A DNA stretch of 51,051 nt from Actinomycetes bacterium (GCA_021794655.1 JAJYQJ010000020.1:1-51051), one strand, 5' to 3'. Shown: positions 9,030 to 18,184, counted from the stretch's first letter. Program-made: numbers and translations. Notes: generated by a model from the letters alone, not told the origin.

Positions 9030-10658
9030 TCACGTACCTCGCATGTGGTTACGGAAGTCTTCTTCACTTCTGCAGCGGTCCAACGCCATGCCTTGGCTGA
9101 TGTCACCACTCTTCACCAAAGCCGCAAGACTCTGGTCCATCGTCTGCATTCCAAACTGCGCTCCAGTCTGCATGAGCGAGTAGATCTGGTGTGTCTTGGC
9201 CCCACGGATGAGGTTCTGCATCGCCGGTGTACACACAAGGACTTCCGCGGCCACGCACCTTCCATCCCCACTCGCTACCGGCACCAGCTGCTGAGTTACA
9301 ACTCCCTGCAGTGAAGACCCCAACTGGATGCGGATCTGGTCTTGTTGGTTCGGTGGGAACACGTCGATGATCCGGTCGATCGTAGCTGGAGCATCCTGGG
9401 TGTGAAGGGTCGCAAAAACCAAGTGGCCTGTCTCTGCAGCGGTGAGAGCCGTCGCAATGGTCTCTAGGTCACGCAACTCACCAACGAGGATGACATCTGG
9501 GTCTTGGCGCAGAACCCTTCGTAGCGCCTCCGAGAACGACGCCGTGTCTGCGCCAACCTCGCGCTGGCTGATCACTGAGCGCTTGTGACCGTGCAAGAAC
9601 TCGATCGGGTCCTCTACCGTAATAATGTGCAGCGGTTTTGAGCGGTTGATGATGTCTACCAGAGAAGCAAGTGACGTCGACTTACCCGACCCTGTCGGGC
9701 CGGTGACTAAGACGAGTCCTCTCCGCAACTCGGTAAAGCTCCGCACCGACTCTGGAAGCCCTAACGTGTGGAACTCTGGTATCTCGTGGGGAATCGGCCG
9801 CAAAGCTGCAGCAACGGTTCCCCGCTGGAGCGCAATGTTCACACGGAACCGCCCTACTCCTGGAATCGTGTGGGACGTGTCGAGTTCGTGCTCAGCTTCG
9901 AACCGTTCACGCTGGCTCTGTGGCAAGATACCAAAGATCATCTCTCTAAGGGTCTGATTATCCAAGCGGTCCACGTCTTCCATCGGACGAAGCGCGCCGT
10001 GGAGGCGAACCGTCGGAGGCAAGTTCGCAGTCAGGTGGAGGTCGGAGGCTCCAATGCCTACCGCGTAACGAAGTAGATCATCGACGTGAAGCGGAATATC
10101 TGGCGCCGCTTGAGCCGGGCCTGCCCCAGCACCGTTGCCCTGGAGGTTGGAGGGTAGAGGCGCACTCGCTGGAACCGTCGCCCCAGGCTGAGGAGATACA
10201 CCTCCAGCACCGTCTAAACCCAGATGCTTGTCGATTGCTACCGGGTCCCCGAGCACTGGCACGAGCTCGTGGCCGATCAACTCTCCCAGTGAACGGACGT
10301 CGGAGGCCTCTGGAGGTTCGGCAAACGCGACCACCGCCTGATTCCCAACAACTCTTAACACAAGCGCGTGGTGATCTTGGCAGAGCGCGATCGGCAACAG
10401 TCCGAGCGTCTCAGGCGCGGGCGGCTCTGCGTGGATGTCGACGGAGGGAAGTCTCGCGAGCTGTGCAAGGGTGTTTACGACGACCGGGCTCTGTGCAAGT
10501 CCACGAGCTATCAAGATCTTGCCGAGCGGCGTGTCGGTCTGCGTGGCCTCTGCCAAGAGCGGGTTGATAACCGGCTCTTCGAGGTACCCAGCTCCAGTCA
10601 GCGAACGCGCAAGGCGCCTTGACCACTCGGCACGTGTCGCTGTCGATTGAGGACTCAT
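9030..10658 (-). CDS. pilT: PilT-family pilus retraction ATPase with N-terminal MshEN-like domain
   Basis: PilT hexamers power pilus retraction. Residues about 185-530 form a complete PilT core: Walker A GPTGSGKS, the Asp box ITVEDPIEF, Walker B DPDVILVGELRD and the His box TGHLVFATLHTQDA. Unusually, about 150 residues precede it and resemble the MshEN/GspE N-terminal domain of PilB (PLGKILIARGLAQSPVVV, then PIALCQDHHALVLRV). A proline/alanine-rich linker joins the parts. Classical PilT (about 345 residues) lacks this extension, which in some extension ATPases binds c-di-GMP. The gene overlaps the end of pilB by 4 bases. A second, canonical-length pilT lies at 14331-15443, so the two probably have different jobs. 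Confidence 0.9.
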   Translation of the reverse strand: MSPQSTATRAEWSRRLARSLTGAGYLEEPVINPLLAEATQTDTPLGKILIARGLAQSPVVVNTLAQLARLPSVDIHAEPPAPETLGLLPIALCQDHHALVLRVVGNQAVVAFAEPPEASDVRSLGELIGHELVPVLGDPVAIDKHLGLDGAGGVSPQPGATVPASAPLPSNLQGNGAGAGPAQAAPDIPLHVDDLLRYAVGIGASDLHLTANLPPTVRLHGALRPMEDVDRLDNQTLREMIFGILPQSQRERFEAEHELDTSHTIPGVGRFRVNIALQRGTVAAALRPIPHEIPEFHTLGLPESVRSFTELRRGLVLVTGPTGSGKSTSLASLVDIINRSKPLHIITVEDPIEFLHGHKRSVISQREVGADTASFSEALRRVLRQDPDVILVGELRDLETIATALTAAETGHLVFATLHTQDAPATIDRIIDVFPPNQQDQIRIQLGSSLQGVVTQQLVPVASGDGRCVAAEVLVCTPAMQNLIRGAKTHQIYSLMQTGAQFGMQTMDQSLAALVKSGDISQGMALDRCRSEEDFRNHMRGT

Positions 10659-13126
10659 ACCACTACCCTCAAGACTTCTTCCAGAGTCGTCTGTCCAGCA
10701 ACTGCCTTCAGTAGTCCGTCGCGCCGCAACGTACGCATTCCCTGATCAACCGCCATTCTCTCGATGTCGACAATGGACGCCTGTTCTATGATCATCCGGT
10801 CGATCTCCTCTGTCATCTCCATGACCTCTGCCAAAACCATTCGCCCCAAGTAACCAGTATGGCTGCAGTGCCTACAGCCTACGGTCTTGTAGAGGGTCGA
10901 CGTGTCGACCCCCTCCAAGTCCTCCTCACGATAGCCTGCCGCCAAGAAGTCCTTCTCCGAAGCTTCCGTAGGCTCTTTGCACTGCTCACACAGCGTTCTG
11001 GCCAGCCTCTGTGTCAAGACACCTCCGATGGCCGAGGTGACGAGGAACGGCTCAATACCCATCTCGGTCAACCTGAGCGGCGTGGCTGCTGCGGTATTGG
11101 TGTGAACAGTCGAAAGAACCAGGTGACCACTCAAGGCCGCTTCCATCGCGATCGTCGCAGTCTCAGTGCTCCTAATCTCACCGATCAGTACAATGTCGGG
11201 GTCAGCTCTCAGGATTGACTTCAGCGCCGTCTGGAACAACAACCCGGCTTTTGTATTGATCTGGACCTGCGTGATCCCGTCGATCCGGTACTCGACTGGG
11301 TCCTCCACCGTGACAACTGACTTCTCCGGTGACAACAGCTCCAAGAGCGTCGCGTAGAGCGTAGTCGTCTTTCCAGCGCCCGTCGGACCCGTCACCAAGA
11401 TCACGCCGTAGGGATGGTTGTAGGACTTCGCGTAGCGTTCCAGCGTGTCTGGAAAGAACCCAAGCTCTGGAAGAGAGCGCAGGCTTGCGGACTTGTCGAG
11501 CAGTCGCATGACAACGGTCTCGCCGTAGATTGAAGGGAGCACCGCGATACGCAAGTCAATCTGGCGCTCGCTCACCGACAGCGATACCCGTCCCTCTTGG
11601 GGAACCCTGTGCTCGGTAATGTCCATCTCCCCCAAGACTTTTAGACGGCTTACTACGGCGTTTGCAATTGACGCAGACGCCGTAGTCGCATCGTGCATCA
11701 CCCCGTCGATACGAAACCTTATCCGCAGGTTACGCGGAGTTGGCTCGATGTGAATGTCAGATGCGCGCTCGTTGAGGGCCTGGAGTATCAGCAAGTTCAC
11801 GTAACGAACAATCGGTGCATCCTCTACGACCGCCTGAAGGCTCTCGAGCTCGAACTCGCTGGCCGTGGTCGCGTCGCCGGCAGCGTCCTGAGCAACGTCT
11901 TCGACGTCAACACTCGTGTCCTGCGCGTAGCGCAAGAGTGTCGCAATCTGGGTGCGTGTAGCGACAACCGGGGTGAAGTTCCTACCCATGATCGTGCGCA
12001 AGTCGTCCATAGCGAACACATCAGTCGGGTTCGCCATCGCGACGACAGGAACTCCATCTTCAAACTTGATGGGAATAACCATGTGATGGCGGGCCGTCGC
12101 GGCCGGGATCAACGTAGCTGCGCCCTGGTCTATCGGGAACGAGTTCAAGTCTACAAACTCCAGCCCAACTTCTTGAGCCATCGCCCAGACCAAGTCCTCC
12201 TCCTTTGCAAGGCCTTGGTTGAACAAAAAGCGCGCCAACGACTCGCCCGTCTCCTGGTGAGCTTGTAACGCGCGTGACATCTCCTCAGGCGAGACTCGCC
12301 CGGCTTCAACGAGCACACGGGCGAGGGGAGGTCCATAAAATATCTGAGACGACGAGTCTTCCGCTTCGGCCATCGTGTAGCCGGCAGGTACAGGCGGCAA
12401 CGCTGCCGACTCTGCATCGAGATCTTCGCCAGTGTCGTCACCACTCGACACCTCTTCGCTCCCCGCCAACGGCGCGCTTCCGTTGCCCGTCATACCCTCG
12501 GGCTCTACGGGCTGGTACGCGCCAGGGGCCGGCAGAGGTGGGAAGAACGGGGAGTCTGACGGGGGAGGACTGAGCACCTCGCGCAACGAGTCCTCGAGCG
12601 ACGTAGGCTGCCCAACTTCGTCAATGAGTTCTCCATCCTCAGCTATGTCGGGACTCTCGATCACCTGGCCAGCTTCTATTTCAGGCTCCGCTCCAGCGAT
12701 ATCTTCGACAGCCGCGCCCGCATCGGCTACGACTTCATTTCCGACATCGTCAACGTCAGAGCCAGCTGAACTCGGCTCACTTTCAACCCCTAGGCCAGCT
12801 ACAACGTCGTCACTGTCAACGTCACCTGGTGAGTACAACTCTTTCAGCGCGCGAGCAACTTGATCCGCACTTGCGACAACCGCGACGAACTCACGTCCTA
12901 TGCTCGCCCTGAGCGCATCCATCGCAAACAGATCGCCAGGATCAGATACTGCTATTACCGGCGTTCCGAGCCTGCGCCCTATAGGAACCACATGATGCCT
13001 TCGAGCAACCGCTTCGGGAAGCAGGGCAGCAGCACCAGGAGCGAGAGCTGACTTGGTCAGGTCGACAAATCGCAGCCCGTGCTGCTCAGCCAACCGCCGA
13101 GCCGTGTCTTCCACCTCCTGCGTCAT
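10655..13126 (-). CDS. pilB: Type IV pilus extension ATPase PilB with two MshEN-like modules
   Basis: PilB hydrolyses ATP to add pilin subunits. The core begins around residue 420 and has Walker A GPTGAGKTTTLYA, VTVEDPVEYRIDG, Walker B DPDIVLIGEIRS and the zinc tetracysteine CEQC/CRHC typical of PilB/GspE. Before it are two MshEN-related regions. The first (residues 1-100) keeps only the second half of the domain. The second (about 285-410) is complete, with LARVLVEAGRVSPEEMSRAL and ARFLFNQGLAKEEDLVWAM, the two helices that bind c-di-GMP in MshE. An acidic, low-complexity linker of about 150 residues separates them. The start is set at ATG 13126 because GAGGGGG lies 6 bases upstream; ATG 13132 is the alternative. 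It heads the pilB-pilT-pilC operon. Confidence 0.93.
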   Translation of the reverse strand: MTQEVEDTARRLAEQHGLRFVDLTKSALAPGAAALLPEAVARRHHVVPIGRRLGTPVIAVSDPGDLFAMDALRASIGREFVAVVASADQVARALKELYSPGDVDSDDVVAGLGVESEPSSAGSDVDDVGNEVVADAGAAVEDIAGAEPEIEAGQVIESPDIAEDGELIDEVGQPTSLEDSLREVLSPPPSDSPFFPPLPAPGAYQPVEPEGMTGNGSAPLAGSEEVSSGDDTGEDLDAESAALPPVPAGYTMAEAEDSSSQIFYGPPLARVLVEAGRVSPEEMSRALQAHQETGESLARFLFNQGLAKEEDLVWAMAQEVGLEFVDLNSFPIDQGAATLIPAATARHHMVIPIKFEDGVPVVAMANPTDVFAMDDLRTIMGRNFTPVVATRTQIATLLRYAQDTSVDVEDVAQDAAGDATTASEFELESLQAVVEDAPIVRYVNLLILQALNERASDIHIEPTPRNLRIRFRIDGVMHDATTASASIANAVVSRLKVLGEMDITEHRVPQEGRVSLSVSERQIDLRIAVLPSIYGETVVMRLLDKSASLRSLPELGFFPDTLERYAKSYNHPYGVILVTGPTGAGKTTTLYATLLELLSPEKSVVTVEDPVEYRIDGITQVQINTKAGLLFQTALKSILRADPDIVLIGEIRSTETATIAMEAALSGHLVLSTVHTNTAAATPLRLTEMGIEPFLVTSAIGGVLTQRLARTLCEQCKEPTEASEKDFLAAGYREEDLEGVDTSTLYKTVGCRHCSHTGYLGRMVLAEVMEMTEEIDRMIIEQASIVDIERMAVDQGMRTLRRDGLLKAVAGQTTLEEVLRVVV

Positions 13127-13432
13127 AGACATCCCCCTCTTTACCTCCATCTCCGTTCCGAGCCCACGAGCACTACTAGTTGAGTCTAGTAGAGCGATCA
13201 AGCTTGTTACTTGCTGTTCACCTGCTCCAGGAGTCCTCGTTTTCGGGGATTCCCGCTTCCTTACTACACTACTCGCTCCAGAGCGTCAACGGTAGTACGC
13301 AGCGGACATCTTGAGGTCACTGTCAGACACTGCCTCCAACACGGCGCTCTGAACCGCAAATATCAGGTTAACTCGCGCAAAACTCCAGGTAGTTCAGGAT
13401 TATACGTCTTTTAGGCGCTAGAGTCGTCCCAG
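13127..13432. promoter_or_regulatory. Divergent promoter region between pilB and prepilin peptidase gene
   Basis: These 306 bases hold no gene. A perfect inverted repeat CTACTAG-TTGAGT-CTAGTAG lies at 13173-13192, about 47-66 bases ahead of the pilB start, a fitting place for an operator or promoter-proximal hairpin. Nearer pilD the DNA is A/T-rich around 13350-13412 (for example TTATAC at 13399), but no well-spaced promoter could be fixed. Confidence 0.5.
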
Positions 13433-14314
13433 ATGGCCACACCCGCAAGCCCTTACGAAACTGCCTTTCTAATAGCGGTGAGCTTTGCATTCGGTCTTGC
13501 GACCGGGTCTTTCTTAAACGTCGTAATTTACAGGGTCCCACGGGGGATGTCCGTGATCCGCCCCGGATCCATGTGTCCATCGTGTGGGGTGCCGATCAGA
13601 CCCTACGACAACGTTCCAATAGTGAGTTGGATACTCCTCAAAGGGCGCTGTCGAAACTGTCGATCCTCGATATCTCCTCGCTACATCTTGATCGAGGCCG
13701 CGACCGCGTTAGCCTTTGGAGCAGTTGTGTGGTCCGGCGGGCCCTCGCCACGTTGCGTTCCGTTGCTGCTGCTGTCCGCTTGTGCAATTGCGGCCGCGTC
13801 GGTCAGCGCGGACGGTTTCACGGTTCCAAGATCACTTTGGATCCCGGCCGTCGTGAGCGCACTGGCTCTGGCTGCATTTCCAGTGCAGGGATACGCCTTC
13901 GCCACTTTCTTGTGGGCCGCGGGAGGCGCCGTCGTAGCTGTCGCGATCTCTGCGATTTTCCGACGGTCGATCACGAGCTCGCAATCGAGGATCTCCTCGC
14001 GCGAACCAACTAACCGGCCGGACATCTACCACCTGCCAGAGCTCCTAGTAGTCCTGTCACTTGGATGGAGCGTAGGTTGGACATGGGATACAGGCAGCGC
14101 TCTTCTATCAGTTTGGCTCATGGTGTACGCGCTCTTGAGCTGTCTTCTTGTTCGCCACAACAAGGTATCTGGTGCGAGCGCCACAAACGTTAAATCGATA
14201 AGCTGTGGCCCCGCCAAGTTACCCGCCTGGCCCGCTCTCTATCTCTGGGCGGTAACCGCAGGATCCTTAGCGCTTATCGTGGTTGGTCCTCACCTCAACC
14301 ACGCACAGGGCTGA
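13433..14314 (+). CDS. pilD: Prepilin peptidase (PilD-like) with non-canonical second catalytic site
   Basis: PilD cleaves the prepilin leader and methylates the new N-terminus. The 293 residues start with the usual hydrophobic helix and the GSFLNVVIYRVPRG block. The zinc methylase module follows with Cys48, Cys51, Cys73 and Cys76, then NVPIVSWILLKGRC and YILIEAATALAF. The peptidase part is a bilobed aspartyl protease that normally needs two Asp, the second in a GxGD motif. Asp127 (SADGFTVPRS) fits the first. At the second site the sequence reads HLPELLVVLSLGW, so the GD is replaced by Pro-Glu (Glu203); the only nearby acid is Asp196. The gene may encode an altered or methylase-only enzyme. 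It converges with pilT2, with 16 bases between the stops. Confidence 0.8.
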   Translation: MATPASPYETAFLIAVSFAFGLATGSFLNVVIYRVPRGMSVIRPGSMCPSCGVPIRPYDNVPIVSWILLKGRCRNCRSSISPRYILIEAATALAFGAVVWSGGPSPRCVPLLLLSACAIAAASVSADGFTVPRSLWIPAVVSALALAAFPVQGYAFATFLWAAGGAVVAVAISAIFRRSITSSQSRISSREPTNRPDIYHLPELLVVLSLGWSVGWTWDTGSALLSVWLMVYALLSCLLVRHNKVSGASATNVKSISCGPAKLPAWPALYLWAVTAGSLALIVVGPHLNHAQG

Positions 14315-14330
14315 GCGCGTTTACCTCGCG

Positions 14331-15443
14331 CTACCAGCGGTTCCCAGTTGCCACGAGTCCGCGACTCTCCAGCATCACCCTTAGATCGTGCGGGTTCGAC
14401 GCGACGAGCAACGCCTCTTGGAGCGTGATCGTGCCCTCCTGGAGGAGTTGGGCCAGACTCTGATCGAAAGTCTGCATTCCATAGTACTCACCGTCTGCAA
14501 CAATCTGCTCGATGTCAGACGTGATTTCGGGGTCTACGATGCACTGACGTATGCGGCCGTTCGCAACCATCACTTCGAGAGCAGGGACTCTCCCGGTGCC
14601 GTCAGCCCTGCGAACCAACCGCTGTGCGACGGTTCCCCGGATTGACCCCGCTAACGCTACTCTGATCTGAGTCTGCTGGTAGGGCGGGAAGAAGTCCACT
14701 ACTCGGCTGATGGTTTCAGTGACGTTGATCGTGTGAAGCGTCGTGAAAACCAGGTGGCCGGTTTCAGCCGCGGACAACGCTGCGTACGCTGTCTCAGGGT
14801 CGCGCATCTCACCAACTAGGATCACGTCGGGGTCTTGGCGAAGGACAACCCTCATCGCCGTACTAAATGAATCGGTATCGAATCCAACTTCTCGTTGATC
14901 AACTGCTGCCAGTTGGTCACGGTGGAGGTACTCTATTGGATCTTCGATCGTAACAATATGGCAAGGGCGCGTCCGGTTGATGTGATCTATCATCGTCGCA
15001 AGAGTTGTCGTCTTGCCCGAGCCTGTAGGCCCTGTAACCAAGACCAACCCTCTTTGCTCGTTCGCCAACTCGTACACTACCGGTGGCAGCCCGAGCTCTT
15101 CTGCACTACCGGGATTCGGACGAACTCTGCGCAGTACGATCGCTGCCGAGCTCCGTTGGTAGAACGCGTTACACCGGAAACGTCCAACTCCGGCTACCGA
15201 GTAGGCAAAGTCTGCCTCGTGGTGTTTCTCGAAGGTCTCTGCGACCTGTGGAGGCATGATCGCGTCAACCAGTGCCGCTGTCTCCTCCGGTGTGAAACGA
15301 TCCTCGTCGGTCAGGGTCCGTAGCTCTCCATCGATGCGCATGCGCGGCGAGGCTCCAGCTTTGATGTGGAGGTCAGAACCCTCCCACTGCGCCATCAACG
15401 TCAACAACCGGTCTAAGTCACCTTGGTCCACGACCTCTAGCAT
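14331..15443 (-). CDS. pilT: Type IV pilus retraction ATPase PilT (second copy, canonical length)
   Basis: From ATG 15443 the protein is 370 residues, the usual size for PilT. It has the N-terminal PAS-like segment (GSDLHIKAGASPRMRIDGEL), Walker A GPTGSGKTTTLA, IVTIEDPIEYLH, Walker B DPDVILVGEMRD, the His box TGHLVFTTLHTINVTE, and a C-terminal helical region with YGMQTFDQSLAQLL. The reading frame is open upstream to 15689, but that stretch is basic, lacks family similarity and overlaps the divergent gene at 15532, so it was excluded. It likely disassembles pili in competition with PilB. With the MshEN-fused PilT at 9030 it gives this cell two retraction-type motors. Confidence 0.93.
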   Translation of the reverse strand: MLEVVDQGDLDRLLTLMAQWEGSDLHIKAGASPRMRIDGELRTLTDEDRFTPEETAALVDAIMPPQVAETFEKHHEADFAYSVAGVGRFRCNAFYQRSSAAIVLRRVRPNPGSAEELGLPPVVYELANEQRGLVLVTGPTGSGKTTTLATMIDHINRTRPCHIVTIEDPIEYLHRDQLAAVDQREVGFDTDSFSTAMRVVLRQDPDVILVGEMRDPETAYAALSAAETGHLVFTTLHTINVTETISRVVDFFPPYQQTQIRVALAGSIRGTVAQRLVRRADGTGRVPALEVMVANGRIRQCIVDPEITSDIEQIVADGEYYGMQTFDQSLAQLLQEGTITLQEALLVASNPHDLRVMLESRGLVATGNRW

Positions 15444-15531
15444 ATTGCCAAAAGGTGGCCGTTGTCTCTTCCGCCGCAATTTGGCGCAGTACGATCTCTG
15501 GCAAGAGCCGTCACGAGGAGCCCGGAACTTG

Positions 15532-16107
15532 ATGGATAACAGCCCAAACCCTAAAGTCCACCTGGAGCCCCCAGGGGCCACAAGTGACCCTTCACTGGAG
15601 GATTCGCTACTGTTTTCTGGGGTATTTCTCCTTACCACTGGCCCAGAGGGTCCTACCGCGGTACCCTCGCTCCACCTCGCAGTAGGCAAGAGCGGGATTC
15701 GCCTGGAAAAATCCGGTGGGACTCAGGTCTGGGAGGCTCCTTGGAAAGATATCGAAGAACTATCCGCCTGTGACCGCTCCTCGCTCCCGACTGGAGGGCA
15801 GGGGGTTGTGCTGGCGGTTACTGTCAGGGCGCCACGTCACGAGACACATCGATTCGTCGTCCCGTCCAGGCGGCCGGACAACTTGGAGCTTTCGATCACT
15901 TCGATCTCTGCTCTCTATAACGCAAGTGGTTCGAGCGCTTTCCCAATCGATCGATCGACTCCTCCTCCAACGCCAAGAGAGGTTCTCGAAAAAGGTGAGA
16001 GTACCGAGGAGAGTATCCCTGCGATAGTGACGGTGGCGGTAGTGTTAGCTGCAACAGTCGCCGTGACGTTCCTGTTGTTGGCCGCCGGAAACATCGTCAA
16101 ACTTTGA
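15532..16107 (+). CDS. Hypothetical protein with C-terminal membrane anchor
   Basis: The 191-residue protein has a Pro/Ser-rich N-terminus. A globular part (residues about 25-130) contains VGKSGIRLEKSG and WEAPWKDIEEL, a pattern resembling bacterial PH-like domains. A low-complexity linker and one strong membrane helix at the very C-terminus (about 163-188) follow. It is therefore probably a tail-anchored protein facing the cytoplasm. The start is ATG 15532 with GAGGAG 11 bases upstream; it diverges from pilT2, 88 bases away. The position inside the pilus cluster suggests a pilus-related role, but no function can be assigned. Confidence 0.65.
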   Translation: MDNSPNPKVHLEPPGATSDPSLEDSLLFSGVFLLTTGPEGPTAVPSLHLAVGKSGIRLEKSGGTQVWEAPWKDIEELSACDRSSLPTGGQGVVLAVTVRAPRHETHRFVVPSRRPDNLELSITSISALYNASGSSAFPIDRSTPPPTPREVLEKGESTEESIPAIVTVAVVLAATVAVTFLLLAAGNIVKL

Positions 16108-16161
16108 CCTTCCGATAAGCAAGCCAGAGTCGGCGACGTTCATTCTGGTTCGGTGTGAACG

Positions 16162-16488
16162 CTATGTGGAAGTGACCTTTCTTAGCTCCTCGACTGAAAG
16201 TTCGGCGGTGGCCTCACCACCACACTGCGAGCAGTGGTCCACGTGCCGCCAAGACCTGAGCAGTCGAGTACCTTCCGGATTCAACATGACTACGAACGAC
16301 TCCGAGATTGGGTCAAGTTCCAGTCCAAAGTAAGGTCGCCAAGCAGTAGATGCGGCCCGAGTGTCGAGATCCAGTCCTTTTAGTACTCGACGAAATCGCA
16401 TCCGTTCAGCATCAAAAAGCCATGTGCTGTGACACGACTCCAATACAAGTGGCGCCTCTTCGAACGGCTCATCCATCTGAGTGATCAT
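16162..16488 (-). CDS. Hypothetical 108-residue protein
   Basis: No family is recognised. The protein is soluble looking, with hydrophobic and acidic stretches (FEEAPLVLESCHSTWLFDAERMRFRRVL) and a single CSQC motif near the C-terminus (residues 88-91) that could form half of a metal site or a disulfide. The chosen start is ATG 16488; ATG 16476 is also possible. It lies between the tail-anchored protein (convergent, 54 bases) and the carboxyltransferase gene upstream on the same strand (92 bases). Codon use looks like its neighbours, so it is probably real. Confidence 0.6.
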   Translation of the reverse strand: MITQMDEPFEEAPLVLESCHSTWLFDAERMRFRRVLKGLDLDTRAASTAWRPYFGLELDPISESFVVMLNPEGTRLLRSWRHVDHCSQCGGEATAELSVEELRKVTST

Positions 16489-16580
16489 GCCTCATTTTCC
16501 CATCAAAGCGAAGGTCGGATCGGGGGCAGAAAGATTGCGATTTAATGACAACTACGATGCCAAACAGATGCAATCAGCCG

Positions 16581-17930
16581 CTAGAGCGGCCCTACCTCGT
16601 GTTTTCTCCCTCCAAGCGTTTCTCGCTTCGCGTGGAGCGCGCCTAGGGCATGGGCGATGACACTGCGTGTCTCTGCTGGGTCAACCACTGCGTCCACAAA
16701 ACCTCGCTCAGCAGCTCTCCAGGGGTTCAGATAGCGATCAGAGTAGGACTGCTCTGCCGCAGCACGTTCGTTGTCACCTATTTTTCGGTTCAAGATCTGA
16801 ACCGCTCCGCTCGCACCCATCACGGCAACTTCTGCCCCCGGCCACGCTAAGCACAAGTCGTTTCCCATCCCTTTAGAGTCCATCACAATATATGCACCGC
16901 CAAACGCCTTTCTCATGATCACGCAGATCCGCGGGACGCTGGACTCAGCGTATGCGAACGCCAGCTCCGCACCGTGGCGAATCATTCCCCGCCACTCGAG
17001 GTCTTTGCCGGGGAGAAATCCTGGAGTGTCAACGAATGTAAGGATTGGCAAGTTAAATGAGTCACAGAAGCGCACAAAACGCGCAGCTTTTTGAGAAGCT
17101 GGAATATCCAAAGTCCCAGCAAGCACCTGGGGTTGGTTGGCGACGATCCCAACTGGCCGGCGATCGACCCGGCCAAAGGCCGTAACTACTTGAGGCGCCC
17201 ACCGGTGCCTCAACTCCAGCAACACGCCGTCATCAACGATGAGGCTCAACACTTTCAACACATCGTAGGAAGACGCGTCGCGACTTGGTACTAGAGAACG
17301 CAACTCTGGAACCAATCTTCCACCGGAGTCTGTGGTGTCAAGCATCGGTGGTTCCTCGTCCGCGTGTCGCGGCAAGAATCCAAGTAGTTCGCCCGCTACT
17401 ACTTCTGGATCTGAGTCCTCTAAGGCGCAAAGCCCGCTCGTCAACGAGTGCGGTCCAACCCCACCGAGTTCCTCTAGTCCAACCTCGACCCCCGTGAACT
17501 CGCGCACCATTGAGGGTCCTGATACAAATGCCACCGCTGACGGTGACATCACGGCAAAATCAGCCAGGCCCAAAAGTAACGCGGGACCTGAAATCACTGG
17601 TCCAGACGCGATCGCTACCACCGGGACCGCCCCAGAGCAGCTCGCAACGGCTCTGGCCGCTCCTCCCCAACCGTGTAGCGCATCGATGCCCTCTAATACG
17701 TCAGCTCCACTCGAAGCCAGGTCCATCACCAGAGGAAGCCGCATGTCTCTAGCAATCGATGCAGCTTCTGCCAGGCTCTCGCCGTCACTCCGCGCCAGCG
17801 CGCCGCTCCTGTAAGTTGAGGCACTCCGAGCTAGAATCGCGGTACGGTCCCCCAGCTCACGGACTTCGACGCCTACTGTTCCTTTGACACCAGATCGAAT
17901 CCCAATGGAGGGAGAGGTTTGAAGCGTCAC
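16581..17930 (-). CDS. Acyl-CoA carboxylase carboxyltransferase (beta) subunit, divergent
   Basis: This subunit family moves the carboxyl group from biotin to acetyl-, propionyl- or longer acyl-CoA. The C-terminal half is well conserved: FCDSFNLPILTFVDTPGFLPG, RKAFGGAYIVMDSKGMGND and AWPGAEVAVMGASGAVQIL, which includes the second oxyanion hole. The N-terminal half is weaker. It is about 60 residues shorter than PccB, and the first oxyanion segment, usually GPCAGGAVYSPA, reads GPVISGPALLLGL. EFTGVEVGLEELGG is kept. The start is uncertain; GTG 17930 is used, and the frame is open to 18026. No biotin carboxylase subunit is nearby. Its place between two blocks of pilus genes is odd. Confidence 0.8.
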   Translation of the reverse strand: MTLQTSPSIGIRSGVKGTVGVEVRELGDRTAILARSASTYRSGALARSDGESLAEAASIARDMRLPLVMDLASSGADVLEGIDALHGWGGAARAVASCSGAVPVVAIASGPVISGPALLLGLADFAVMSPSAVAFVSGPSMVREFTGVEVGLEELGGVGPHSLTSGLCALEDSDPEVVAGELLGFLPRHADEEPPMLDTTDSGGRLVPELRSLVPSRDASSYDVLKVLSLIVDDGVLLELRHRWAPQVVTAFGRVDRRPVGIVANQPQVLAGTLDIPASQKAARFVRFCDSFNLPILTFVDTPGFLPGKDLEWRGMIRHGAELAFAYAESSVPRICVIMRKAFGGAYIVMDSKGMGNDLCLAWPGAEVAVMGASGAVQILNRKIGDNERAAAEQSYSDRYLNPWRAAERGFVDAVVDPAETRSVIAHALGALHAKRETLGGRKHEVGPL

Positions 17931-18184
17931 TATTGATAATGTACCCGCCTGTCGGGGTCGGGATGAAAACCGGGTTAACTGCCAAGTTATAGCCCAAGTG
18001 CGATTTGGCTGGATTGTCTCGCACAAACAGGCTAAGGTCCCCGGAAGCTCATGACACTAGATAGCGAAGGCCGGATGAGGTAAGGTCATCGAACGGCGTT
18101 AGAGCCAGGTCGTTCAAACAGCCAAAATATATTGATAGGGGGTAGAAGATGAGTGCAGCGAGCCCCGTAGCCGATCGTTTCGAG

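Noticed and set aside
14314-14332. AGCGCG/CGCGCT hairpin between pilD and pilT2 as terminator
   Set aside because: Only six pairs, no T-run, and it overlaps both gene ends; too weak to call.
15444-15689. N-terminal extension of pilT2 to the upstream start
   Set aside because: The extra 82 residues are basic, unlike PilT, and overlap the divergent gene starting at 15532.
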